From positions 806,001 through 870,000 of the forward strand of contig CAWJNZ010000004.1 of the NCBI GenBank assembly GCA_963844405.1: a stretch of 64,000 nucleotides of DNA, given 5' to 3'. The notes below the pieces were generated by a model. That model was not told the DNA's origin and searched no databases. It saw nothing but the letters and a program-made list of their open reading frames with translations. The position numbers and the translations under genes are program-made. Each line of letters starts with the position of its first letter. Within the stretch, counting starts at the first letter, position 1. The DNA is from DASSUW01 sp963844405 (GTDB taxonomy: Bacteria > Actinomycetota > Thermoleophilia > Solirubrobacterales > Solirubrobacteraceae). Of this stretch, positions 23,778 through 32,586 are shown piece by piece.

Positions 23778-25057
23778 CCGCGCCCCGCCTCGCGGTCGTG
23801 CGCGTGCTCCTCGTGGACCATCTCCTCGTCGAGCGGCAGGCCCTGGTGGTGCAGGGAGTGGCCCAGGCGGTCGCGCTTGGCGCGCAGGTAGGCCTCGTTG
23901 TGCGGGTTGGCGGCGTGCACGATCGGGATCTGGTCGGTCACCGAGAGGCCGTAGCCCTCGAGGCCGCGGATCTTCTTCGGGTTGTTGGTGAGGATGCGGA
24001 TCGAGCTGAGGCCGAGGTCGGACAGGATCTGCGCGCCGATGCCGTAGTCGCGCAGGTCGACCGGCAGCCCGAGCTCGAGGTTCGCGTCGACGGTGTCGAG
24101 CCCCGTGTCCTGCAGGTTGTAGGCCTTGAGCTTGTTGAGCAGGCCGATCCCGCGACCTTCCTGCGCGAGGTACAGCAGCACGCCGCGGCCCTCGGTCTCG
24201 ATCATGGCCAGCGCCGACTCGAGCTGCTCGCCGCAGTCGCAGCGCAGGGAGTGGAAGACGTCGCCCGTCAGGCACTCCGAGTGCACGCGCACGAGCACGT
24301 CCTGCTCGCCGTCGACCTCGCCCTTGACCATCGCGACGTGGTGCTTGTCGTCGACCAGCGAGCGGTAGCCGACGACGTCGAACTCGCCGAAGCCGGTCGG
24401 CAGCCGTGTCTTGACCACGCGCTCGACCAGCTTGTCGTGGCGGCGCCGGTAGGCGATCAGGTCGGCGACCGTGATCATCTTCAGGCCGTGGAGCTCGCAG
24501 TAGCGCTCCAGGTCGGGCACGCGCGCCATCGTGCCGTCGTCGTTCATGACCTCGCAGATCACGCCGGACGGGTTGAGGCCGGCGAGCCGTGCGAGGTCGA
24601 CGGCCGCCTCGGTCTGGCCGGTGCGCTCGAGCACGCCGCCGGGCTTGGACTTGAGCGGGAACACGTGGCCGGGCTGGACGAGGTCGCGCGGCGCCGACTG
24701 CGGGTCGATCGCCACCTGGATCGTGCGGGCGCGGTCGGCAGCCGAGATGCCCGTCGTGACGCCGTCGCGCGCCTCGACCGACACGGTGAACGCGGTCTCG
24801 AACGGCGACTCGTTCTTGGCCGCCATCAGGTCGAGCCCGAGCTCGTCGCAGCGCTGGGGCGTGAGCGCGAGGCAGATCAGGCCACGCCCCTCCTTGGCCA
24901 TGAAGTTGATCGCCTCCGGCGTGGCGAACTGGGCGGCCAGCGTCAGGTCGCCCTCGTTCTCGCGGTCCTCGTCGTCGCAGACGACGACCATGCGGCCGGC
25001 GCGGACCTCCTCGATCGCCGCGTCGATAGACGCGAACGCGCCCTTGCCAGAGGTCAC
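23774..25057 (-). CDS. ribBA: Bifunctional DHBP synthase / GTP cyclohydrolase II
   Basis: A 427-residue fusion that makes both riboflavin precursors. The N-terminal RibB half has DDEDRENEGDLTLAAQ near residues 28-43 and forms 3,4-dihydroxybutanone 4-phosphate. The C-terminal RibA half, from about residue 215, has the zinc-binding motif CLTGDVFHSLRCDCG and the GTP site YLAQEGRGIGLLNK. The gene overlaps ribE and ribH by ATGA-type junctions, which indicates translational coupling. Confidence 0.96.
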   Translation of the reverse strand: MTSGKGAFASIDAAIEEVRAGRMVVVCDDEDRENEGDLTLAAQFATPEAINFMAKEGRGLICLALTPQRCDELGLDLMAAKNESPFETAFTVSVEARDGVTTGISAADRARTIQVAIDPQSAPRDLVQPGHVFPLKSKPGGVLERTGQTEAAVDLARLAGLNPSGVICEVMNDDGTMARVPDLERYCELHGLKMITVADLIAYRRRHDKLVERVVKTRLPTGFGEFDVVGYRSLVDDKHHVAMVKGEVDGEQDVLVRVHSECLTGDVFHSLRCDCGEQLESALAMIETEGRGVLLYLAQEGRGIGLLNKLKAYNLQDTGLDTVDANLELGLPVDLRDYGIGAQILSDLGLSSIRILTNNPKKIRGLEGYGLSVTDQIPIVHAANPHNEAYLRAKRDRLGHSLHHQGLPLDEEMVHEEHAHDREAGRG

Positions 25058-25680
25058 GCGCCCTCCGCCGTCGCCGTTCTCGGGGGGTCCACGGGGGGCG
25101 GAGCCCCCCGGGTGAAATGTTCGATGTACTTGGCGAGCACGTCCACCTCCAGGTTGACGGACGTCCCGGCCGTCGCCTGACCGAGGATCGTCCGCTCGAG
25201 CGTCTCGGGGATCAGCGAGACCTGGAACCAGTCGTCGCCGAGGCCGGAGACCGTCAGCGACACGCCGTCGACGGCGATCGAGCCCTTCTCGATCACGTAG
25301 CGCACGATCTCGGGCGGCGCCCCGATCGTGACGACGTTCGAGAACCCCTCCTCGCGCACGTCCCGCACCGTGCCCAGGCCGTCGACGTGGCCCTGCACGA
25401 AGTGGCCGCCGAGTCGGTCGTCGGCGCGCAGGGGCAGCTCGAGGTTGACCCTCGAGCCCTCCTCCAGCGCTCCCAGAGAGGAGCGGCGCAGCGTCTCGTT
25501 CATCACGTCGGCGGTGAACGCGCCGTCGGGCAGCGAGGTGGCGGTGAGGCAGACGCCGTTGACGGCGATCGAGTCGCCCTCGCCCAGCTGCAGGGTGGTC
25601 TGCACGGTGAGCCGCACGCCGTCGTCGGAGGCGTCGAGGCTCGTGACCGTGCCGAGGTCCGCGACCAGCCCGGTGAACAC
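25054..25680 (-). CDS. ribE: Riboflavin synthase, alpha chain
   Basis: A 208-residue riboflavin synthase that dismutates two lumazines to riboflavin. It shows the two homologous halves typical of the trimeric enzyme: MFTGLVADLGTV with INxVCLT-like VNGVCLTATSLP, and GSIAVDGVSLTVSGLG. GTG 25680 is chosen because AAGGAG lies 8 bases upstream (inside the end of ribD) and because relatives start MFTG; GTG 25686 is also in frame. The last 20 residues (GAPPPVDPPRTATAEGA) are a short low-complexity tail. Confidence 0.95.
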   Translation of the reverse strand: MFTGLVADLGTVTSLDASDDGVRLTVQTTLQLGEGDSIAVNGVCLTATSLPDGAFTADVMNETLRRSSLGALEEGSRVNLELPLRADDRLGGHFVQGHVDGLGTVRDVREEGFSNVVTIGAPPEIVRYVIEKGSIAVDGVSLTVSGLGDDWFQVSLIPETLERTILGQATAGTSVNLEVDVLAKYIEHFTRGAPPPVDPPRTATAEGA

Positions 25681-25682
25681 CG

Positions 25683-26801
25683 TCACCACTCCTTCATGCG
25701 CGCCGAGATCAGCACGTCGTCGGCGACCCGCTCGCACTCGAGCGTGAGCGCGCGCGTGGCCTCGGCGATCCGCTCGACGCCCTCGCCCTCCAGCGGGTCG
25801 CGGGCGTGCGAGCCACCGAGCACGACCGGCGCGACGAACAGCCGGATCTCGTCGACCTCGCCGGCGTCGAGGAAGGCGCCGGCGAGGTGCGGACCGCCCT
25901 CGAGCAGGATCGAGGTGACGCCGGCCGCCCCGATCTGGCTGAGCGCGTTGCGCACGCGGGCGGGCTCGTTCTCGCCGGTGGCGACGATCACCTCGGCGCC
26001 GGCCACCTCGAGCGCATCGGCGGCGAGCCTCGGCGCGGCCCGCGAGACCACGACGGTCAGCGGGAGCTCCTCGGCCCCGCGGACGAGCTGGGAGTCCAGC
26101 GGCAGGCGCGCCTCGGAGTCGAAGACGATCCGCCGCGGCTGCCGGTGGACGCCTTCGACGCGTGCGGTCAGCAGCGGGTCGTCGGCCAGCGCGGTGCCGA
26201 TGCCGACCGCCACGGCGTCGCACTCCGCGCGCCAGTGGTGGGCGAGCCGCCTCGACGCCTCGCCGGAGATCCATTTGCTGTCGCCGGTCCGGGTGGCGAC
26301 CTTGCCGTCGAGCGTCATCGCCGACTTGAAGAGCACGTACGGGCGGCCGGTGCGGGCGTGCTTGCGGAACGGCTGGTTGAGCAGGCGCGCCTTGGCCGCC
26401 AGCTCGCCGCCCGCCACGACCACCTCGACGCCGTCGTCGCGCAGGATCCCGAGGCCTCGCCCGGCGGCCTTCTCCGTCGGGTCGTCGGAGCCGACCACCA
26501 CGCGCGCGATGCCGGCCTCGAGGATCGCGTCGGTGCACGGCGGCGTCTGTCCCTGGTGGCAGCACGGCTCGAGCGAGACGTAGAGCGTGGCGCCGCGCGG
26601 ATCGGTCCGGCAGGCGGCCAGCGCCTCGCGCTCGGCGTGCAGCTTGCCGTAGGCGGTGTGGAAGCCCTCGCCGATGACCTCGCCGTCCTTGACGACGACG
26701 GCGCCCACCAGCGGGTTCGGCGTCGTCCGCCCGCGACCGCCCTCCGCCAGCGCGATCGCGCGGGCCAGATGGGCGACGTCGGTCTGCAGCAGCGTGGGCA
26801 C
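25683..26801 (-). CDS. ribD: Riboflavin biosynthesis deaminase/reductase
   Basis: A 372-residue bifunctional enzyme for the second and third steps of the riboflavin pathway. The deaminase half has the zinc motif HAERE near residues 56-60 and EPCCHQGQTPPC near 83-94. The reductase half has KSAMTLDGKVATRTGDSKWI near 160 and ILLEGGPHLAGAF near 302. It is the first gene of ribD-ribE-ribBA-ribH. It starts with GTG at 26801, and the gap to the divergent gene is only 22 bases, which leaves no room for an FMN riboswitch. Confidence 0.95.
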   Translation of the reverse strand: MPTLLQTDVAHLARAIALAEGGRGRTTPNPLVGAVVVKDGEVIGEGFHTAYGKLHAEREALAACRTDPRGATLYVSLEPCCHQGQTPPCTDAILEAGIARVVVGSDDPTEKAAGRGLGILRDDGVEVVVAGGELAAKARLLNQPFRKHARTGRPYVLFKSAMTLDGKVATRTGDSKWISGEASRRLAHHWRAECDAVAVGIGTALADDPLLTARVEGVHRQPRRIVFDSEARLPLDSQLVRGAEELPLTVVVSRAAPRLAADALEVAGAEVIVATGENEPARVRNALSQIGAAGVTSILLEGGPHLAGAFLDAGEVDEIRLFVAPVVLGGSHARDPLEGEGVERIAEATRALTLECERVADDVLISARMKEW

Positions 26802-26823
26802 GGCCTCAAGGAGAATATTGACT

Positions 26824-27759
26824 GTGCACTCAACCGCGACCGCTCTCGTCGCCGCCGCCCTCGCATTGACGTCGCCGGGAGAGCTGCGGCTCGAGCGCGT
26901 GGGACGGTTCGCGGAGCCGGTCTACGTGACCGGGACGGGCCGCACGCTCGCCGTGGTCGAGCGGTACGGGCTCGTGCGGGACGTGCGGACCCGACGCGTG
27001 CTCGTCGACCTGCGGAAGCGCGTGCTCGTCGAGGACCCGCGCGAGACCGTCGACCAGCGGGGCCTGCTTTCGATGGCGTTCGCGCCGGGGCGCCGCCGCC
27101 TGTTCTACGTGATGTACGTCAACCGCCGCGGCCGGCTGCGGGTCGACGAGGTACGGCGCCGGCGCGTGCGGCGCGTCCTCGACCTCGGGCCGGCCGCGAC
27201 CCAGCACCACGGCGGCCAGCTGCAGTTCGGGCCCGACGGGCTGCTGTACGTGAGCACCGGCTTCGGCGCCGATCCCGCGGCCAGCGGGAAGATCCTGCGC
27301 CTCGACCCGCGCCGGCCGGAGCCGGAGGTCTACGCGACCGGGCTGCGCAACCCGTGGCGGTTCTCGTTCCACCGCCGGACGATGCTGATCGGGGACGTCG
27401 GCGAGAGCGCCGTCGAGGAGATCGATCTCGCCACCGCGCCCGGCAACGACTTCGGCTGGCCGGCGTACGAAGGGCGCGAGGACGATGCCCTGTACACGCC
27501 GCCGGCGCTCGCGCACCGCCACCCGAACTGGTGCGCGATCGTCGGCGGCTACGTGCTGCGCGGGCGGTACCTCTACGGCGACGTGTGCCACGGCTGGATC
27601 TGGAGCGCCCGGTTCGCCGGCGACCGGCTCGGGCGACCGCGCCGCACGCGGCTGCGCGTTCCGTACCTCGTGTCCTTCGGGCGGGACGGCCGCGGCCGCG
27701 TCTACGCGGTGTCCTTCTCCGGCGCCGTCTACCGGATCGTGCAGTCGCGCAGCCGGTAG
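26824..27759 (+). CDS. Glucose/sorbosone dehydrogenase-like secreted protein (second paralogue)
   Basis: A 311-residue beta-propeller protein related to the one at 1431-2537. It has GLLSMAFAPGRRRLFYVMYV, QHHGGQLQFGPDGLLYVSTG, TGLRNPWRFSFHRRTMLIGD followed by VGESAVEEID, and GRYLYGDVCHGWIW. A short hydrophobic N-terminus (STATALVAAALALT) suggests export. GTG 26824 has AAGGAG 10 bases upstream; the frame is open further upstream, but only antisense to ribD. PQQ-dependent sugar oxidation is the family role and is not proven here. It overlaps the convergent membrane-protein gene by 31 bases. Confidence 0.75.
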   Translation: MHSTATALVAAALALTSPGELRLERVGRFAEPVYVTGTGRTLAVVERYGLVRDVRTRRVLVDLRKRVLVEDPRETVDQRGLLSMAFAPGRRRLFYVMYVNRRGRLRVDEVRRRRVRRVLDLGPAATQHHGGQLQFGPDGLLYVSTGFGADPAASGKILRLDPRRPEPEVYATGLRNPWRFSFHRRTMLIGDVGESAVEEIDLATAPGNDFGWPAYEGREDDALYTPPALAHRHPNWCAIVGGYVLRGRYLYGDVCHGWIWSARFAGDRLGRPRRTRLRVPYLVSFGRDGRGRVYAVSFSGAVYRIVQSRSR

Positions 27760-29354
27760 ATGACGACCTCGGGCCCGGGCCGCTCGTAGTCGAGCGGGTA
27801 GGCGTTGAACGAGAAGTCGAACGAGAAGCGGCGGACCGGCTCGTCGCCGCGCGGGCTGACGCGGTAGACGGCGTCGGCGCGGCGCCGCAGCGCGTCGTAA
27901 TAGGCGATCGCGTGCGGGACCTCGTCCGGCTCGGCGCGCGCGCGGCCGTACTGGGTCGAGCCGGTGACGACGTGGCAGTAGCCGGCGCGCGCGTAGCGGC
28001 CGAGCAGGCCGACGCGCAGCGTCCGCTCGTAGTCCTCGAGCTTGATGACCTCGCCGCGGAAGCGCGACGTGAGCCACTTGTTCCAGCGGTTGCCGGTGCC
28101 GGTGGCCGCCGACGGGCGGCCGGGGTCCATCGCCCACTGGTCGGGCGCGATCGGCTCGATCACCACGCGGCCGCCGGCGGGGATGTTCTCCACCATCCAG
28201 GCGCGGGCCAGCGCCCGCGTGTCGTCGCGCGCGAGCACGACGTCGTTGTGGATCGAGAAGGCCAGCCCCTGGAGGCACAGCACCGCGGCGACGGCCGCCA
28301 CCGCCCACGCCCGCCCCGGCCGCAGCCGTGTCGCGATCTCGACGGCGGCCCACGCGGCGAGCAGGCACAGCAGCGGGTAGATCGGCAGCAGCCAGCGCGC
28401 GAAGAAGCGGTCCTGGGCGCCCATGAAGAGCAGGAAGACGAGCGGTGCGGGCACGAGCACGAGCGCCGTCGGGCGGTCGCGCAGCGCCAGGCCGACGGCG
28501 CCCGCGGCGGCGGCGACGGCCGGCAGCCAGCCGAGCCCCCAGGTCAGCGTCGAGAGGTAGTACAGATGCCCGCTCTCGCCGACCAGGCCCAGCTTGCCGC
28601 CGCCGTCGCTCGACGCCTGCGACTGCTCGGCGAGGCCGGCACGGAACGACTCCCAGTCGAGCAGCGCGTACGGGTTGGCGACGAGGAAGCCGGCGACGGC
28701 GAGCGCCGCGGCCAGCGTGAGCCCACGAAGGGGGCTGGCCCCCGCGCGAGCTGTCGTCGCCGCCGCCAGCAGGCAGAGCGCGACGATGCCGGCGGTGTAC
28801 TTCGTCGCGCAGGCGACGCCGAGCGCGGCGCCCGCCAGCGCGTAGTCCGCGAGCGCGCCGCGCCGGTGGACGCCGGCGATCCCGACGAGGGCGAGGCAGA
28901 GCGGGGCGAGCGTGGGGACGTCGTTGACGGCCAGGTGCGAGTAGTGGACGGGCAGGAAGGCGACGGCCAGCAGCGCGCCGGCCACGAGCCCGACCCGCAG
29001 GTCGAACAGCCGCCGCCCCGCCCACACGAGCAGGCCCACGGCGGCGGCGCCGAGCACGGCGACGATCACGCGCGCCAGGCCGAACACCGCGCCCGGGTCG
29101 GCGGCGAACGCGTCGCCGAGCGCCTCGCGGCCGCCCCAGCGCAGCCAGAACGCGCCGTGGAGCAGGTACGTGAACGCCGGCGGGTTGATGAAGTAGTCGG
29201 GGTTCAGCGAGTGGCCGAACATCCCGATCGCGCGCGGGACGAAGTGCGCGTTCTCGTCGGCGTTGTAGACGTACGGCAGGCCGTGGTCGATCCCCCACAG
29301 GCGCAACGCGAGTGCCGCGACGACGAGCGCGCCGACCGCGCTAGCAGCGCGCAT
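27729..29354 (-). CDS. GT-C family membrane glycosyltransferase (ArnT/PMT-like)
   Basis: A 541-residue membrane protein with about eleven helices and a soluble C-terminal domain from about residue 375. The first outside loop carries YVYNADENAHFVPRAI, with the acidic DE pair expected at the active site of ArnT/PMT (GT39/GT83) enzymes that use polyprenyl-phosphate sugars. HYSHLAVNDVPTLAPLCLAL is also characteristic. It should transfer a sugar outside the membrane; donor and acceptor are unknown. Its ATG overlaps the end of the upstream, frameshifted GT-C gene by 14 bases, so the two are coupled. Confidence 0.8.
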   Translation of the reverse strand: MRAASAVGALVVAALALRLWGIDHGLPYVYNADENAHFVPRAIGMFGHSLNPDYFINPPAFTYLLHGAFWLRWGGREALGDAFAADPGAVFGLARVIVAVLGAAAVGLLVWAGRRLFDLRVGLVAGALLAVAFLPVHYSHLAVNDVPTLAPLCLALVGIAGVHRRGALADYALAGAALGVACATKYTAGIVALCLLAAATTARAGASPLRGLTLAAALAVAGFLVANPYALLDWESFRAGLAEQSQASSDGGGKLGLVGESGHLYYLSTLTWGLGWLPAVAAAAGAVGLALRDRPTALVLVPAPLVFLLFMGAQDRFFARWLLPIYPLLCLLAAWAAVEIATRLRPGRAWAVAAVAAVLCLQGLAFSIHNDVVLARDDTRALARAWMVENIPAGGRVVIEPIAPDQWAMDPGRPSAATGTGNRWNKWLTSRFRGEVIKLEDYERTLRVGLLGRYARAGYCHVVTGSTQYGRARAEPDEVPHAIAYYDALRRRADAVYRVSPRGDEPVRRFSFDFSFNAYPLDYERPGPEVVIYRLRDCTIR

Positions 29355-30859
29355 ACGCGGAGTAGAAGTTCCCCGTGGCGACGCGCGGCCAGCCGGCGGG
29401 CGGCGACTGGATCAGCGGCGAGTCTCCGTCGTTGCTCCAGGCGTGCTTGAACACCGCGAAGCGGCTGGTGACCACGAGCGCGACGCCGCGCCGCGGCCGC
29501 CGCTCGCCGCGGTCGGCGCGCGGGATCACGCGGTCGGCGGGCGCGCCGAGGATCCAGCGCGAGTCGGGCACCAGCTTGTGGTTTGGCACGCTCGAGCGGG
29601 CCGCAGCGCAGCCCCTCCTGCACGGCCGGGGACTCGAGCACGCGCACGAGGTCGTCGTGCGCGGCGCCGCGGAACGACAGCTCGGCGTCGAAGTAGTCGA
29701 GCCGCACCTGCGTCACCGTGAACAGCACGCCGGCGACGACCAGCAGCGCCGAGCCGGCCATCCACCAGGTGCGCACGGGCCCGGCCTCGAGCATCGTGAA
29801 GCCGCCGAGGAAGACGCCGGCGAAGATCAGCAGGGCGACGGCGGCGATGGCCAGGTAGCGCTCGATCACCGACGCGCCGGCGATCCCGATCAGCACGAAC
29901 GTCCCCACGCCGGAGACGAACAGCGCCAGCGGCACGACCGCCCGGCGCGGGGCGAGCGCCAGCGCCAGCGCGAGCCCGCCGGCCGCGGCGAGCATGACCG
30001 GCAGCTTGACGATCAGGTTCAGGAAGCCCGGGATGGCGGTCGGGAGCTCGGCCAGCGTGCGCTGGCGGCCGAGGTCCTCGGCCGAGCCGCTCGTGTAGAG
30101 CAGCGAGAACAGCGGGTCGCCGGTGACGACGAAGTCGGTCGCCGTCCACACCAGCGGCCCCAGCGCCGCGAGCGCGGCGTAGATCGCGCGCTGCCGCCAC
30201 GACGCCTTCCAGGCGACCCACAGCCAGTACAGGCCGGCGAGCACCCACGCCTCGGGCCGCAGCATCCCCGCCGCCGCCAGCAGCAGGAGCACGGCCGTGC
30301 CCCGTCGCGGCCGCCGCGCCTCCAGCACGGCCGCCCACATCACCAGCGCCATGAACGGGATGTCGATGTAGCCGCGCGCGGCGAGGAACCCGAAGTCGAA
30401 CCGCGTCAGCACGAGCACGGCCGCGATCCCCCCGACCAGCGGCGTGAAGGCGATCTGGCCGAGCCGGTAGACGCCCCAGATCAGCCACAGGAAGGAGGCG
30501 AGGATGAGCGCGATCCACAGCCGGTCGCCGACGTCGCCGAACAGCGACAGCACTGCCCCGCCGGCGATCGCCAGCGGATGCTCGGTCGGGACCCGGAAGC
30601 CCTCGAAGCCCGGCTTCTCGAGGTCGAGCACCTCCTGCCCCCACAGCAGCGAGTAGTACGAGTCGTAGTTCGGATACGTCGGGTAGACGAAGAACCCGAT
30701 GACGAAGGCCACGCACAGGACCGCGAACGCGCCGCGCGCGATCAGCTCCGCGTCGAGCGACCGCGCACGCGAGAACGCGGGCCGCCTCGTGAGCGTGAGG
30801 CCTTCCATGAGCGGACACAGCATGACGGCCAATCGGCCCCCGGACGGGGCCGTCCCCAT
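29341..30859 (-). pseudogene. GT-C-like membrane protein, frameshifted near its 3' end
   Basis: A membrane protein of about 500 residues with ten or more helices and the N-terminal motif YPNYDSYYSLLWGQEVLDLE, like the protein at 2547-3851. The frame is continuous to EGLRCGPLERA, then breaks near 29582-29588 at an AAA run. In the next frame the protein continues sensibly as NHKLVPDSRWILGAP to FYSAYARC and a stop overlapping the next gene. One surplus A would explain it. The product is probably real and the break an assembly error, but true inactivation is possible. The start may be ATG 30859, 30823 or 30808. Confidence 0.65.
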
Positions 30860-30890
30860 CAATGCGCCGGCCGGATGCCGGCAAGGGCGC

Positions 30891-30896
30891 TACTTT
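30891..30896 (+). promoter_or_regulatory. Predicted -10 element of GT2 gene
   Basis: TACTTT lies 14 bases before the ATG at 30911. A GC-rich hairpin (CCGGC...GCCGG, about 30869-30883) stands just upstream, in the gap between this gene and the divergent membrane-protein gene. Confidence 0.35.
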
Positions 30897-30910
30897 CTTG
30901 ATGGCCCCCG

Positions 30911-31966
30911 ATGAAGCTGATCATCCAGATCCCCTGCCTCGACGAGGAGGAGACGCTCCCGGTCACGCTGGCCGATCTCCCCCGCGAGATCGCCGGCTTC
31001 GACAGCGTCGAGTGGCTGATCATCGACGACGGCTCGACCGACGGCACGATCGACGTCGCGCGCGCCAACGGCGTCGACCACATCGTCCGCCTGACGAACA
31101 ACAAGGGGCTCGCCTCGGGCTTCCAGGCGGGGCTCGACGCCGCGCTCAAGCTCGGCGCCGACGTGATCGTCAACACCGACGCCGACAACCAGTACCACGG
31201 GCCCGACGTCGAGCGGCTCGTCCGGCCGATCCTGGCCGGCGACGCCGACATGGTGGTCGGCGACCGCGAGGTCATGAGCATCGAGCACTTCTCGGGCGCC
31301 AAGAAGCTGCTGCAGCGGCTCGGCTCGTGGGTCGTGCGCCAGGCCTCGCAGACCTCGGTGCCCGACACCACGTCCGGCTTCCGCGCCTACAACCGCGAGG
31401 CGGCGCTGGCGCTGCAGGTCGTCTCCAAGTTCACCTACACGCTGGAGACGATCATCCAGGCGGGCAAGATGACCGTGGCGGTCGACCACGTGCCCGTCCG
31501 CACGAACCCGAAGCTGCGCGAGTCGCGCCTCTTCCCGTCGATGTGGACGTACATCCGCCGCAACAGCGTCTCGATCTTCCGCATCTACGCGATGTACGAG
31601 CCGCTGCGGGTGTTCATGACGGCGGCGCTGCTGGTCGGCGTGGCCGCGCTGTTCGTCTGGGGCCGCTTCGTCTACTTCTTCCTGCAGGGCGACGGCGCCG
31701 GCCACGTCCAGTCGCTGATCCTCGGCGCCGTGCTCTTCAACGCCGCGATGGTGCTGGCCGCGCTCGGCGTGCTCGGCGACCTGCTGTCAGGCCAGCGGAT
31801 CACCATGCAGCGGATCTTCGAGCGCGTCCGCCGCATCGAGCTCGAGCTCGGCGTACCGCCCTCGCACTACGAGCCCGGCGCGACCGACAGCGGCCACGAG
31901 CCGACCACCGGCGCGCGCGCCGGCGGCCACGGGAAGACCGAGGAGCGCGAGGCCGTGAAGCTGTGA
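30911..31966 (+). CDS. GT2-family glycosyltransferase with membrane tail (DPM1-like)
   Basis: A 351-residue glycosyltransferase. The cytoplasmic GT-A domain has LIIQIPCLDEEETLP at the start, LIIDDGSTDGT near residues 36-46 and the metal-binding NTDADNQY near 91-98. SGFRAYNREAAL and two hydrophobic helices at about 235-285 follow, as in polyprenyl-phosphate sugar synthases. It probably makes a lipid-linked sugar donor for the GT-C proteins nearby; this is inference. The stop overlaps the GTG of the methyltransferase (GTGA), so the genes to the flippase form one operon. Confidence 0.88.
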   Translation: MKLIIQIPCLDEEETLPVTLADLPREIAGFDSVEWLIIDDGSTDGTIDVARANGVDHIVRLTNNKGLASGFQAGLDAALKLGADVIVNTDADNQYHGPDVERLVRPILAGDADMVVGDREVMSIEHFSGAKKLLQRLGSWVVRQASQTSVPDTTSGFRAYNREAALALQVVSKFTYTLETIIQAGKMTVAVDHVPVRTNPKLRESRLFPSMWTYIRRNSVSIFRIYAMYEPLRVFMTAALLVGVAALFVWGRFVYFFLQGDGAGHVQSLILGAVLFNAAMVLAALGVLGDLLSGQRITMQRIFERVRRIELELGVPPSHYEPGATDSGHEPTTGARAGGHGKTEEREAVKL

Positions 31967-32586
31967 GCACGGTCACGCGCGACGCCGAGGGCACGGTCAC
32001 CGGCAACACCTACGACAAGTACGGCTCGAGCAACCCGGTCGTCAAGCGCCTGATGGCGGCCTTCGAGCGGACGCTCGACGAGCTGTTCGCGCAGGCCGCG
32101 CCGCGCTCGGTGCTCGACGTCGGCTGCGGCGAGGGCGTGCTCACCCACAAGTGGGCGCAGCGGCTCGAGGGCCGCATCGTCGGCATCGACCTCGAGGACC
32201 CGGCCATCCAGGCCGAGTGGGACAAGCGGCAGGCGCCGAACCTCTCCTACCGCGTGATGAAGGCCGAGCGGCTGCCGTTCGAGGAGGGCGAGTTCGACCT
32301 CGCGGCCGCCATCGAGGTGCTCGAGCACGTGCCCGACCCCGAGCACACCGTCGCCCAGATGGCGCGCGTGGCGCGCGGCGGCCACCTGCTCGTGTCCGTG
32401 CCGCGCGAGCCGCTGTGGCGGGCCCTGAACATGGCGCGCGGCGCCTACCTGCGCGACCTCGGCAACACGCCGGGGCACGTGAACCACTGGTCGAAGCAGG
32501 GCTTCGTGCGGCTCCTGTCCCGGCACGGCGAGGTGCTGGAGGCACGCTCGCCGTTCCCGTGGACGATGCTGCTGGTGCGTGTCTAG
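31963..32586 (+). CDS. SAM-dependent class I methyltransferase
   Basis: A 207-residue methyltransferase. It has the SAM-binding motif SVLDVGCGEGVLTH near residues 45-58, the acidic end of strand 2 in GRIVGIDLEDP, and AAIEVLEHVPDPEHTVAQM, typical of methyltransferase-11/23 proteins in glycan clusters. It may methylate a sugar or lipid carrier, but no substrate is evident. The start GTG is coupled to the GT2 gene by a 4-base overlap, and the 3' end overlaps the flippase start by 8 bases. Confidence 0.85.
   Translation: MSTVTRDAEGTVTGNTYDKYGSSNPVVKRLMAAFERTLDELFAQAAPRSVLDVGCGEGVLTHKWAQRLEGRIVGIDLEDPAIQAEWDKRQAPNLSYRVMKAERLPFEEGEFDLAAAIEVLEHVPDPEHTVAQMARVARGGHLLVSVPREPLWRALNMARGAYLRDLGNTPGHVNHWSKQGFVRLLSRHGEVLEARSPFPWTMLLVRV

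Noticed and set aside
26802..26823. FMN riboswitch before ribD
   Set aside because: The gap to the divergent gene is only 22 bases and contains no FMN-box sequence.
25806..29450. A 1214-codon open frame on the plus strand
   Set aside because: It crosses ribD, the dehydrogenase-like gene and a GT-C gene in the wrong frame and has no domain-like sequence.
29582..29590. Programmed ribosomal frameshift
   Set aside because: No slippery heptamer with a following stem is evident, and several unrelated genes show the same kind of single-base break, which points to assembly errors.
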